Below are positions 42,028-50,504 of a DNA stretch of 64,000 nt, in pieces. The stretch is from Streptomyces sp. 35G-GA-8 (GTDB lineage: Bacteria; Actinomycetota; Actinomycetes; Streptomycetales; Streptomycetaceae). The stretch spans positions 50,497-114,496 of the forward strand of contig NZ_JAMHJQ010000007.1 of assembly GCF_023534745.1 (NCBI RefSeq), written 5' to 3'. A program made the position numbers and the translations under genes. Every line of letters begins with the position of its first letter. The first letter of the stretch is position 1. The notes beneath the pieces are model-generated. The model did not search any database, was not told the origin of the DNA, and saw only the letters and a program-made list of their open reading frames with translations.

Positions 42028-43025
42028 GCGGCGCCGCCCTCCGTGCCGGTCCCGGCGCCCGCGCCGTCCGGATCGTCGTCGCCGTCGTCGCTCACCAGCA
42101 GGGCCCGGCCCCGCTCAATGATCTCGGCCAGCTCCTTGATGTGCGCGGGCCCCGGCTCGCTCAGCGGCGGCCGTACCTCCCCGACGTCCAGTCCGCCCAG
42201 CCGGACGCCCGCCTTGACGAGCGAGACGGCGTATCCGCGTCCCTTGCCCCGCAGTTCGACCAGGGGGCGGTAGAAGCCGTCCAGCAGACGGTTCACGGTC
42301 GTGTCGTCGCCGGTGGTCAGGGCCCGGTGGAAGGCGAGGGCGATCTCGGGGACGAAGCAGAAGACGGCGGAGGAGTAGAGGGTGACGCCGATGCCCCGGT
42401 AGGCGAGACCGGTGAGCTCGGCGGTGGGCAGGCCGTTGAAGTAGAGGAAGTCGCGGTCCGGCTCCTCGGTGCGTACGGCGCTGATGATCCGCTGCATCAG
42501 TTCGAGGTCGCCGTATCCGTCCTTGAGGCCGACGATGCCGTCCACGCGGGCCAGTTCCACGACGGTCTCGGGGGTGAAGACGGCGTTGTCGCGCTGGTAG
42601 ACGATCGTCTCCAGCGAGGTGGCGCCCGCCAGCGCGGTGTAGTGGCGCAGCAGGCCCTCCTGGTCGGCGACGACCAGATAGGGCGGCATCGCGAGCAGTC
42701 CGTCCGCCCCCGCTTCCTCGGCCAGCCGCGCGTACTGGACGGCGAGCGCCGTGCCGTAGCCGGCGCCCGCCACGACCGGGACTCGGCCCGCGGTCTCCTC
42801 GACGGCCGCGGCCACGCAGGCGAGGAACTCCTCCGGGGCGAGGGCATGGAACTCACCGGTGCCGCAGCAGGCGAAGACGGCCGCGGCACCCGCGGCGACG
42901 CCTTCGCGGACATGCGCGCGGTACGCGTCGAGGTCGAGCGCGCCGTCGGGCCCGTACGCGGTGACGGGGAAGAACAGCGGCCCGGCCACGTGAGTCAGGC
43001 GGGCGGCGAGCGGGGCTGAGGTCAC
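42024..43025 (-). CDS. kdgD: 5-dehydro-4-deoxyglucarate dehydratase KdgD
   Basis: Class I (Schiff-base) lyase of the DapA family, 333 aa, that converts 5-keto-4-deoxyglucarate to 2-oxoglutarate semialdehyde, water and CO2. The Schiff-base lysine is Lys168 in GLKDGYGD and the catalytic Tyr143 is in VYQRDN. FFPVTAYGPDG and CCGTGEFHAL are subgroup-specific. The GTG at 43025 is preceded by GGGAG with 5-nt spacing, so I prefer it to the in-frame ATG at 43043. An acidic Gly/Asp tail follows the core. The product is the substrate of the dehydrogenase at 35370. Confidence 0.93.
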   Translation of the reverse strand: MTSAPLAARLTHVAGPLFFPVTAYGPDGALDLDAYRAHVREGVAAGAAAVFACCGTGEFHALAPEEFLACVAAAVEETAGRVPVVAGAGYGTALAVQYARLAEEAGADGLLAMPPYLVVADQEGLLRHYTALAGATSLETIVYQRDNAVFTPETVVELARVDGIVGLKDGYGDLELMQRIISAVRTEEPDRDFLYFNGLPTAELTGLAYRGIGVTLYSSAVFCFVPEIALAFHRALTTGDDTTVNRLLDGFYRPLVELRGKGRGYAVSLVKAGVRLGGLDVGEVRPPLSEPGPAHIKELAEIIERGRALLVSDDGDDDPDGAGAGTGTEGGAA

Positions 43026-43291
43026 GGGCGCTCCCTGGGCCATGCGTCGAGCGACGACCGCTCGTGCACAATTATGATCGATGTCCATATCCCTGAACAA
43101 CGCCACGCTAGGGCAGCCGCGCACCACGGGTCAAGACGGAAAACCGCAACCCAGAGACGGATTCCCGCACTCCGGGCGACACTTGACGCCGCTTCGCCGC
43201 ACTCTCTAGTTTGTCCACGCATGTGAATTCTATCTACGGATCTGAGCTTGAATCCGTGCGCCCGGTCCCGAGCCGCGAGGAGATCTCCCCC

Positions 43292-44101
43292 ATGCCCGCA
43301 CCCCGTACCGTCCTGCTCACCGGTGCCGCCGGCGGCCTCGGCACCCTGATGCGGGGTCTGCTGCCCGCGTACGGCTACGAGCTGCGGCTCTTCGACGTCA
43401 CCCCCATCGAGGGCGAGCCCGACGCCATCACCGCCGACCTCGCGGACAAGGAGGCGCTGCGCGAGGCGGTCCGGGGGGTCGACGCGATCATCCATCTCGC
43501 GGGCATCTCGCTGGAATCCACCTTCGACAAGATCCTGCGCGCGAACATCGAGGGAACGTACAACCTGTACGAGGCGGCCCGCGCCGAGGGCGTCGGACGG
43601 ACGCTCTTCGCCTCCAGCAACCACGCGGTCGGCTTCACGCCGCGCCCCCAGGGGGACGACCCGCTGATCCCGGTCGACACCCCGCGCCGCCCCGACACGT
43701 TCTACGGACTCTCCAAGTGCTTCGGCGAGGACCTGGCACAGCTCTACTGGGACCTGCACGGCATGGAGACCGTCTCCGTACGGATCGGTTCCTGCTTCCT
43801 GGAGCCGAGCACCGTCCGCATGCTCTCCGTCTGGCTGAGCCCCGGCGACTGCGCGCGGCTCTTCCACGCCGCCCTCACCGCCGAGGGCGTCGGCCACAGC
43901 GTCGTCTACGGCTCCTCCGCCAACACCCGGCTGTGGTGGGACCTCACCGGCGCGCGTGCGCTCGGATACGAGCCGCGCGACGACTCCGAGCAGTACGCCG
44001 CGAAGCTCATCGCGGAGCAGGGCGAACTCGACCCGGACAACCGGGACCACGCCTTCCTGGGCGGCGCGTTCACCACCAACCCGCCGCGCTGGCCCCACTA
44101 G
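43292..44101 (+). CDS. udh: Uronate dehydrogenase
   Basis: Extended SDR, 269 aa, that oxidises D-glucuronate or D-galacturonate to the aldarolactone with NAD. NAD motif GAAGGLG (11-17), the block ASSNHAVGF, and active-site YGLSK (Tyr138, Lys142) are typical of Agrobacterium/Pseudomonas Udh. It opens the oxidative uronate route whose later steps are KdgD and the semialdehyde dehydrogenase. ATG 43292 is chosen for its GAGGAGA site. The TAG stop belongs to the left end of a 180-bp mobile-like element. Confidence 0.88.
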   Translation: MPAPRTVLLTGAAGGLGTLMRGLLPAYGYELRLFDVTPIEGEPDAITADLADKEALREAVRGVDAIIHLAGISLESTFDKILRANIEGTYNLYEAARAEGVGRTLFASSNHAVGFTPRPQGDDPLIPVDTPRRPDTFYGLSKCFGEDLAQLYWDLHGMETVSVRIGSCFLEPSTVRMLSVWLSPGDCARLFHAALTAEGVGHSVVYGSSANTRLWWDLTGARALGYEPRDDSEQYAAKLIAEQGELDPDNRDHAFLGGAFTTNPPRWPH

Positions 44102-44277
44102 GGCGTGTTGCGAAAGTCCCGCCTGGCTCGCGGTGTCCGGCACGCACGCTCGCTGCGTTGTCGGATCGTCCAAGTAGCTCCGCTACGAGGACGATCCTCC
44201 GCCTTGCGATCGCACGCACCGGACACCGCGAGCCCCGCCCTGCGGGCGGACGGCGCTACTTTCGCAACACGCCCTAG
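44098..44277. mobile_element. 180-bp MITE-like palindromic element
   Basis: The ends are perfect 20-bp terminal inverted repeats: CTAGGGCGTGTTGCGAAAGT (44098-44117) and its complement (44258-44277). Inside, another about 46 nt on each side are largely complementary (starting GGCTCGCGGTGTCCGG), so the whole unit folds into one long hairpin. It codes for nothing. The outer CTAG could be a target-site duplication. The first CTAG supplies the TAG stop of udh. It may also act as a terminator. Confidence 0.85.
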
Positions 44278-44341
44278 ACACCCGGACCCGATCGGCGGAA
44301 GGTAAGGGAACGGCAAAGCGGGGTCGTTCGTTACGTCTGGC

Positions 44342-45577
44342 ATGACAGCTATGACCCCCGGCTCGAACATCCCTCTTCCCACCGCCCATGTGGCGGTGGA
44401 CGTCGCCGCTCCCGTGCGGCTCGACGTTTCGGGCCTGCTGCTCACCGCCGACGGCAAGGTGCGCTCAGACGACGACTTCATCTTCTACAACCAGCCGACG
44501 GGCCCCGGCGTGACCTACCGCTCCGGCGGCGGCACGGCGCCCGACGCGATCGTCGTCGACACCAGCGCCGTGCCCGCCGGCATCGAGAAGATCGTCGTCA
44601 CGGCGAGCCCGGACGCGGCGGGGCAGAGCTTCCAGGGCATCGAGCCCACGGCCACGATCCGCGACGCGGGCAGCGGCGGCGCGCTGGCGACGTTCACCCC
44701 GCCGCGACTCGGCACCGAGACCGCCCTGGTGATCGTGGAGATCTATCTGCGCAACGGGGCGTGGAAGGTCCGCGCGGTCGGCCAGGGGTACGCCAACGGA
44801 CTGGCCGGGATCGCCACCGACTTCGGTGTCTCCGTGGAGGAGCCCGCACCGGCCGCGGCCCCCGTCGCGCCCCCGGCGCCCGTCGCGGCACCGGCCCCCA
44901 CCCGTGCCTACGCGGGGGCCGATCCGCGGATCCCCGCTCCGCCGGTGCCCGCCACACCGCCGGCCGCTCCCCCGGCCCCCGCCGCCGCGCCCGGCAGCGG
45001 CAAGATCAATCTGGACAAGGGCAGGGTCAGCCTCCAGAAGAACCAGACGGTGTCCCTGGTCAAGGGCGGCCGTCCGCTGCTCACCCAGGTCAAGATGGGC
45101 CTCGGCTGGGAGCCGGCGTACCGCGGCAAGGACATCGACCTCGACGCGTCCGTGATCGCCTACGGCCCGAACCGCAACCATCTGGACAGCTGCTACTTCG
45201 GCAAGCTCTCCATCCTCAATGGGGCGATCAAGCACTCCGGCGACAACCTCACGGGCGAGGGCGCGGGTGACGACGAGGTGATCGTGGTCGATCTCGGCCG
45301 GATCCCCGCCGAGGCGAGCGGTCTGGTCTTCACGGTCAATTCCTTCACCGGCCAGAAGTTCACCGAGGTCGCCAAGGCGTACTGCCGGCTGATCGACGCG
45401 ACCACGAACGAGGAGCTGGTGCGCTTCGATCTGACCAGCGCCGAGCCGCAGACCGGCGTGATGATGGCCAAGCTGATCCGGCAGTTCTCCGGCGAGTGGG
45501 AAATGACCGGTCTGGGCGAGTTCGTCAAGTCCCGTACGGTCCGGGGCATGGTCAAGCCCGCCGCGAAGATCCTCTGA
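44342..45577 (+). CDS. Two-domain TerD family protein
   Basis: Tellurium/stress-resistance family protein, 411 aa. An N-terminal TerD-like domain (about 15-160, with DDDFIFYNQP) and a C-terminal TerD domain (about 220-400, with HSGDNLTGEGAGDDE, the calcium-binding signature) are joined by an Ala/Pro linker. The C-terminal domain is complete; the N-terminal one shows a weaker calcium motif. Likely a cytoplasmic, membrane-associated calcium-binding protein in a chemical-stress response. Function in Streptomyces is not defined. Confidence 0.9.
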   Translation: MTAMTPGSNIPLPTAHVAVDVAAPVRLDVSGLLLTADGKVRSDDDFIFYNQPTGPGVTYRSGGGTAPDAIVVDTSAVPAGIEKIVVTASPDAAGQSFQGIEPTATIRDAGSGGALATFTPPRLGTETALVIVEIYLRNGAWKVRAVGQGYANGLAGIATDFGVSVEEPAPAAAPVAPPAPVAAPAPTRAYAGADPRIPAPPVPATPPAAPPAPAAAPGSGKINLDKGRVSLQKNQTVSLVKGGRPLLTQVKMGLGWEPAYRGKDIDLDASVIAYGPNRNHLDSCYFGKLSILNGAIKHSGDNLTGEGAGDDEVIVVDLGRIPAEASGLVFTVNSFTGQKFTEVAKAYCRLIDATTNEELVRFDLTSAEPQTGVMMAKLIRQFSGEWEMTGLGEFVKSRTVRGMVKPAAKIL

Positions 45578-45636
45578 CCGGCTCCCGGGGCATCCCCGGA
45601 GGGCGGCGCGTGGGCGGATGACACGATGCCCCCCGC

Positions 45637-45667
45637 GCCGTCGCGGGTCCTGAAGGTCCGCGACGGC
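45637..45667. terminator. Hairpin between convergent terD and Tudor-like genes
   Basis: GCCGTCGCGG (45637-45646) pairs exactly with CCGCGACGGC (45658-45667). C-rich and G-rich flanks extend the stem. Confidence 0.65.
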
Positions 45668-45703
45668 CCGGGGGCCGTGTCCGCAAGCTGCCGGTTCGGG
45701 ACC

Positions 45704-45931
45704 TCAGAGCTTGGTCAGCTTGGCGAAGGGGCTCAGGATCCTCCCCTGTCGCCCCGAGAAATCAATGAGCACGGCATGGTCGCCCTCGACTCCGATGACT
45801 CTTCCCAACCCGAACTGATCGTGCGAGACACGGTCTCCCACATCGAACTGCTCGGGCGGGGGTGAGGCCGGGGCCTGGCGGTTGAAGGGACTGGACGGCA
45901 GGTGGCGCCGGGATCCGGCTGACTTTGTCAT
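45704..45931 (-). CDS. Small protein resembling the PcrA/UvrD C-terminal Tudor domain
   Basis: 75 aa. After a 33-residue basic, disordered-looking start, the rest (FDVGDRVSHDQFGLGRVIGV through RILSPFAKLTKL) closely follows the C-terminal domain of PcrA/UvrD helicases, which binds RNA polymerase. Here it stands alone without a helicase. It may compete for or recruit the same partner; this is inferred from similarity. ATG 45931 is the probable start. Confidence 0.7.
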   Translation of the reverse strand: MTKSAGSRRHLPSSPFNRQAPASPPPEQFDVGDRVSHDQFGLGRVIGVEGDHAVLIDFSGRQGRILSPFAKLTKL

Positions 45932-45994
45932 TACTCGGAGTATGGGCCCAAGAAGCCCCGACGCGCCATGCCCGACCACCGACCGACGCCCGGA

Positions 45995-47572
45995 TCACCC
46001 CTGCCAGGGCCAGCGGGCGTCCCGCCCCGCCTCCAGGAGCGGGACCATCCGGAAGGCCGCGTCGGTCAGCCCGCCGAACGTGTGCCGGTCGGCCCCGCCG
46101 GACGGACCGTGCCCGGTCCGGTACCCCGCGAGGTTCCAGGTATAGACCGGGACACCCGCCGGCACCCGCTCCGTCGGGCCGCCGCCGGAGCTGTACGCGG
46201 CCTGCTCGTCGGTGACGATCAGCACCCGGTCATGGCGCCGGTAGTGGGTACGGACCGCCTCGGCCGTGTTCGTACCGCCGAGGTCGCCGAAGCGTTTCAG
46301 CACCTTCAGCACGGACTCGCCCCGCCGGTACCTCACCGGAGCGCTGCGCGTACCGAACTGCACCAGATCGGCGTCCGCCGCCCGCATCGCCACGGCCGTT
46401 CCGAAGATCGCCGCGGCGTCGGCGCGGTTCAGCTCGGAGCGGTCGGAGAGCGGGGACCACATCGAACCCGAACGATCGACCAGGATCAGCGTCCGGCCGT
46501 GCAGCGAGGGCACGTTGGCCAGCGAGTGGCCGAGCGCCCGCTCCAGCGGAAACGACCAGCGCAGCGACGGCGCGTGCTGGTACGCGGCGAGATAGCGGAA
46601 CGGGAACTGCCGCGCCTTCGCCACCACTTCGGGATCCGCGATCCTCTCGGCCACCCGGGCCGCGACCTCGTCGCTGACACCCGCCTGATCGAAATTCCGC
46701 AGATTGCGCAGCAGGGCCATCGCGCCCATCGACGGAATGACGGCCTCCCAGGCGGCCGCGTCCATCGGCCCCTGGAGCCAGCCGGCCAGCGCCTCCCAGG
46801 TCATCCCCGCCTCGGCGAGCCGCCCCGCCCCGTCGGGAGCGGTGAGCACCGCGCGCCGCCGCTCGACCGGCACCTCCATCAGGGCCCGGTGGGCGGTGAG
46901 CATGCGGTTCGACGCCGGCGGAACAGCCGCCTCCGGATGGTGCCTGCGATCGAGCGCGTAACGGAACAGCTCGCCCTGCCACGCCTTCGCCGGATCGGGC
47001 GAGGCATGCACCAGATTCAGGATGTCGCCGAATCGATAACCCTTCGCGGCGGTGTCGTACTTCAGCAGCGACTTTCCGTTGTAAAGCCGCCGGACGGCGT
47101 CCGCGATTCCGCGCTTGACGGGCTTGGGCACAGCGCGGCCGTATCGCGAGATCCAGTAACCGAGCAGTTCGCCGGGCTCGTCCGCGCGGAGCAGAACGGA
47201 GTCGACGACCCCGCGGTTCGCAGGACCGTCCGTGGCGCCCGCGTCGAGCCGCGCCTTGACGTATTCGGCGGCGCCCACGATCGACGCGGTACGCAGCTGC
47301 CCCTCGCCGCGCAGCCAGCCGAGCAGCCCGGCGGTCCACTCCGGCTCGGTGACGGCGAGCTTGCGCACGAGCGCGCGGAACCGCTCGTCGCGCGCCTCAC
47401 CGGACTCGTAAGCCGTGTGCTGGGAAACGAAGTTGGCGACCGCGAGCAGGAACAGCTCCGACTTCGCGTCACGCAGGACGCCCACGCCGCCCTCATGGGT
47501 ACGGGAAACCGCGATCGACCGCACGGGCGAAGCCGGACGGGCCTTGGCCGCACGGGTATTGAAACGGGACAT
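45995..47572 (-). CDS. rsr: TROVE domain protein, Ro60/Rsr orthologue
   Basis: RNA-binding ring protein of the Ro60 family, 525 aa, which binds Y RNAs and, with exoribonucleases, takes part in RNA quality control and rRNA maturation. The N-terminal TROVE domain (about 25-340) consists of HEAT-like helices, including FRALVRKLAVTEPEWTAGLL and the block TWEALAGWLQG. The C-terminal VWA domain has the MIDAS DRSGSM at 366-371. The ATG at 47572 is chosen; the frame stays open upstream but would run through the Y RNA gene. The RNA partner is encoded 140 nt upstream on the same strand. Confidence 0.92.
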   Translation of the reverse strand: MSRFNTRAAKARPASPVRSIAVSRTHEGGVGVLRDAKSELFLLAVANFVSQHTAYESGEARDERFRALVRKLAVTEPEWTAGLLGWLRGEGQLRTASIVGAAEYVKARLDAGATDGPANRGVVDSVLLRADEPGELLGYWISRYGRAVPKPVKRGIADAVRRLYNGKSLLKYDTAAKGYRFGDILNLVHASPDPAKAWQGELFRYALDRRHHPEAAVPPASNRMLTAHRALMEVPVERRRAVLTAPDGAGRLAEAGMTWEALAGWLQGPMDAAAWEAVIPSMGAMALLRNLRNFDQAGVSDEVAARVAERIADPEVVAKARQFPFRYLAAYQHAPSLRWSFPLERALGHSLANVPSLHGRTLILVDRSGSMWSPLSDRSELNRADAAAIFGTAVAMRAADADLVQFGTRSAPVRYRRGESVLKVLKRFGDLGGTNTAEAVRTHYRRHDRVLIVTDEQAAYSSGGGPTERVPAGVPVYTWNLAGYRTGHGPSGGADRHTFGGLTDAAFRMVPLLEAGRDARWPWQG

Positions 47573-47711
47573 CAGAATTCCCCCGAATTCCAGAAATGGA
47601 TTCCAGGGAGGACACGGCGAAATAGGGACACCCTCGCCCCGGCACGCCGCGCCTCCCGAGATCAGAGTCGGCGGCGGCGTGATTTCATTCAAAGAAGTAG
47701 CCGCTGCCCGC

Positions 47712-47876
47712 GCACCGGGAGGTGCGAAGTGGTGTGTCCAGAGATCAAAGCCGGCGGAACCAACAGTCGGTGCTCTGGCCACTGAGCTACACCGGCCTGA
47801 GAACCGGTGGCGGGATTCGAACCCGCGACCTCCCCATTAAGAGTGGAAGTAAGTCCTGCCTTCGCACCTGGACAGG
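47712..47876 (-). ncRNA. yrlA: YrlA-type Y RNA with permuted tRNA-like module
   Basis: On the minus strand the order is: half-stem CTTCGCACCT complement (47860-47869), T arm GCGGGTTCGAATCCCGC (47810-47826, seven-base TTCGAAT loop), acceptor-like half CACCGG (47804-47809), 8-nt loop, acceptor-like half CCGGTG (47790-47795), D arm TAGCTCAGTGGCCAGAGCA (47771-47789, GCTC/GAGC stem), then the closing half-stem CTTCGCACCT (47720-47729). This is a tRNA opened at the anticodon and closed at the acceptor, the design known for bacterial YrlA RNAs. It lies just upstream of rsr. A TAAAGT (about 47881-47886) may be the -10 box. Ends are approximate. Confidence 0.82.
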
Positions 47877-47923
47877 CATGACTTTAGAGAGGCAACGGGT
47901 CCGTCTGCCACGGGTTTTCGCCG

Positions 47924-49342
47924 TCAGTCGCGGGGGGTGCGCCGCCACGGGCCGGTGATGGCCAGCATGATGCCCGGCTCCTGGATATTGGCGAACAGGG
48001 TGCGGCCGTCCGGCGAGAACACGACACCCGTGAACTCGCTGTCGTTGAGGTCATTGCGCGCGATGGGGTACGTACGTCCGCGCTCCGTCGCCCCGAAGAG
48101 ATGCTGAAGGCCCTCGCCGTCCTCCGCGATGACCAGACCGCCGTACGGCGAGACCGTGATGTTGTCCGGTCCGTCGAAGGCACCGTCCTTGCCCGGGTCG
48201 GCGTTGACGCCCAGCAGCACCTTCAGCGTCAGCGTGCGGCGGCGCGGGTGGTAGAACCACACCTGACCGTCGTGCGGCACGCCGGGGCTCTCGTCACGGG
48301 CGTACGAGGAGACGATGTACGCGCCGCCGTCCGCCCACCACATGCCCTCCAGCTTCCTGGCGCGGGTGACGTCCTCGCCGTCGAACTGCTTCCGTACGGG
48401 CACGGTCTTCCCGTCCCGGTCCGGTACGTCCACCCAGTCCACGCCGTAGACCGTGCCGATCTTCGCGGCGCGCGAGAGGTCGTCCACGAACCGGCCGCCC
48501 GCGTCGAAGCAGCGGGGCGCCTGGAGCACACCCGCGTCGTCGGCGAGCCGCCGCAGCTGCCCGCGCCCGTGCTTGAAGCCGTGCGGCGGGACCCAGCGGT
48601 AGAAGAGCCCGTTGGGCTCGGAGTCGTCCTCCGTCAGATAGGCGTAGCCGGTACGGGGGTCGATGACCACGGCCTCGTGGTCATAGCGGCCGAACGCCTT
48701 GATGGGCTTGGGGTTCCGGTTGGCGCGGCGGTCGTACGGGTCGACCTCGAAGACATACCCGTGGTCCTTGGTCATCCCGTTCTGCCCGGCGCGGTCGGAG
48801 TTCTCCTCGCAGGTGAGCCAGGTGCCCCACGGAGTGCGCCCGCCCGCGCAGTTGTTGGAGGTACCGGCGATACCGACCCACTCCGCGGTACGGCCGTCGC
48901 GGTGCGTCTCGACGACCGTGCAGCCACCGGGCGCGGCGGGGTCGTAGACCAGGCCCTCGGTGAGCGGCACCGGGAACTCGTAGTCGCCCCTGGGGCCGTC
49001 CATCTCGTGGTTGTTGACGAGCAGCGTCACCCCGCGCGGGCCCTCGAACGTGGCGGTGCCGTCGTGGTTGGACGGGGTGTCCTCGCCGGTCTCCAGCTTG
49101 GTCACACCACTGTGCGTGATGACCCGGTACGAGAATCCGGCCGGCAGCGCGAGTATGCCCCGCGGGTCGGACACGAGCGGCCCGTAACCGGGCGCGGGCA
49201 CGGGCCCGGAGGCGACCTCGGGAGCGTCCTCCGCCGCCAGCGCGCCGGGCGCGGTGGCGAGCGCTCCCGCGGCGCCGGTCAGGACGAATCCCGCCCCTGT
49301 CAGTGCGGATCTTCCGGTGAATTCCCTGCGGCTCAGCGGCAT
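47924..49342 (-). CDS. PhoX-family (DUF839) alkaline phosphatase-like protein
   Basis: 472 aa with a twin-arginine signal peptide: SRREFTGRSALTGAGFVLTG, cleavage near ALAAED. The mature part is a PhoX-type beta-propeller with blocks VNNHEMDGPRGDYEFP, GRTPWGTWLTCEENSD (catalytic Cys/Glu region), FEVDPYD, GRYDHEAVVIDP, YLTEDDSEPNGLFYRW and GPDNITVSPYGGLVIAEDG. Such enzymes use calcium and iron to hydrolyse phosphate esters outside the cell. ATG 49342 has a GGAGA site. The gene runs toward the Y RNA, whose promoter must lie within or next to its 3' end. Confidence 0.9.
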   Translation of the reverse strand: MPLSRREFTGRSALTGAGFVLTGAAGALATAPGALAAEDAPEVASGPVPAPGYGPLVSDPRGILALPAGFSYRVITHSGVTKLETGEDTPSNHDGTATFEGPRGVTLLVNNHEMDGPRGDYEFPVPLTEGLVYDPAAPGGCTVVETHRDGRTAEWVGIAGTSNNCAGGRTPWGTWLTCEENSDRAGQNGMTKDHGYVFEVDPYDRRANRNPKPIKAFGRYDHEAVVIDPRTGYAYLTEDDSEPNGLFYRWVPPHGFKHGRGQLRRLADDAGVLQAPRCFDAGGRFVDDLSRAAKIGTVYGVDWVDVPDRDGKTVPVRKQFDGEDVTRARKLEGMWWADGGAYIVSSYARDESPGVPHDGQVWFYHPRRRTLTLKVLLGVNADPGKDGAFDGPDNITVSPYGGLVIAEDGEGLQHLFGATERGRTYPIARNDLNDSEFTGVVFSPDGRTLFANIQEPGIMLAITGPWRRTPRD

Positions 49343-49447
49343 CGCGGTCTCCTGAAGGGGCACGTGTGTCGGGGGTACGCTCCCGACGCTCCCGCCCGCG
49401 GATAAACAGCGCTTGAACACCGCCCGACATCGAGAGGCCCGCTTTCC

Positions 49448-50212
49448 ATGAATCTGCCGTCCACCGGCCGCCGCGTCCTCGTCACCGGCGCCTCCCGCGG
49501 CCTCGGCCGCGCCGTCTCCCGCGCCTTCGCCGCGCAAGGTGACCGCGTCGCCGTCCACTACGGCACCCGCTCCGCGGACGCCCGCCACACCCTGGAGTCA
49601 CTGGCGGGCACCGGCCACGCCCTGGTGGGCGGCGACATCTCCGATCCGGCGGGCGCGGCGCGGGTCGCGGACGAGGCGGCCGATGCCCTCGGCGGGATCG
49701 ACGTCCTCGTCAACAACGCGGCGGTCAACGAGCCCCACCCGCTGCCCACCACGTCGTACGACGACTGGGCGGCGGCCTGGCAGCGCCACCTGTCCGTCAA
49801 CCTCCTGGGCACGGCCCTGCTCAGCCACCGCGCCGCCCGCTCCATGATCGACCGCTCGACGCCCGGCCGGATCATCAACATCGGCTCCCGCGGCGCGTAC
49901 CGCGGCGAGCCGGACCACCCGGCCTACGGCGCGACGAAGGCGGCGGTCCACGCCCTGGGCCAGTCCCTGGCGGTCTCCCTGGCCCCGCACGGCATCGCCG
50001 TGGCGTCCGTGGCCCCGGGCTTCTTCACCACGGAACGCGTGGCGTCCCGCCTCACGGGCGAGGAGGGCGAATCGATCCGCGCGCAGAGCCCGTTCGGGCG
50101 GGTGGGTACGGCGGAGGAGATCGCGGGGGCGGTGGTGTGGCTGGCTTCGCCGGGGGCGGAGTGGTCGTCGGGAACGATCCTGGACCTCAACGGAGCGTCT
50201 CACCTGCGGTGA
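49448..50212 (+). CDS. SDR family oxidoreductase
   Basis: Classical short-chain dehydrogenase, 254 aa. The NAD(P) motif TGASRGLG is at about 14-21, NNAA near 91, catalytic Ser in NIGSRGAYRG, and YGATK (Tyr-x3-Lys) near 158-162. The C-terminal SSGTILDLNGA matches the usual end. 3-oxoacyl-ACP reductase-like, but the substrate is unknown. Divergent from the PhoX-like gene. Confidence 0.9.
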   Translation: MNLPSTGRRVLVTGASRGLGRAVSRAFAAQGDRVAVHYGTRSADARHTLESLAGTGHALVGGDISDPAGAARVADEAADALGGIDVLVNNAAVNEPHPLPTTSYDDWAAAWQRHLSVNLLGTALLSHRAARSMIDRSTPGRIINIGSRGAYRGEPDHPAYGATKAAVHALGQSLAVSLAPHGIAVASVAPGFFTTERVASRLTGEEGESIRAQSPFGRVGTAEEIAGAVVWLASPGAEWSSGTILDLNGASHLR

Positions 50213-50307
50213 GCAGGCGGGGGTACGGTCCGGGGTCCGTTTCGGCTGGGGCCGGTTTTCGTGTGCGGGTTGTTGCCGGTGGTCGCTCCGGGCTCGCATC
50301 CGGGACT

Positions 50308-50371
50308 GCATGATTTACGGCGCGCAGCTGCACTGTCGTTGGTTCGGGCGTTCGCGCGCCACAAATCACGC
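50308..50371 (+). repeat. Palindromic repeat unit, left copy
   Basis: Begins GCATGATTTACGGCGCG (50308-50324) and ends CGCGCGCCACAAATCACGC (50353-50371); the two ends are near-perfect inverted repeats of each other. Similarity with the right copy extends about 20 bp farther, to 50392. Confidence 0.8.
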
Positions 50372-50504
50372 TCTACGTCCCGGACACGACCCCTGCGCGC
50401 CCCCCTCCACCGCCCGCACAAGCGGCCCGGCCGACCACGAGGGCAAGTGCGCCCACGGGCAGGAGGGGGCCGGGGTCGGAGGAGGTGCGTGTCCGGACAC
50501 TAAA

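Noticed and set aside
47573-47782. N-terminal extension of the TROVE gene to 47782
   Set aside because: The extra residues are encoded by the Y RNA region and show no homology; ATG 47572 begins the recognisable protein.
47771-47826. Ordinary tRNA gene
   Set aside because: T and D arms are in reversed order on the strand, there is no normal acceptor end or intact anticodon arm, so a linear tRNA cannot form.
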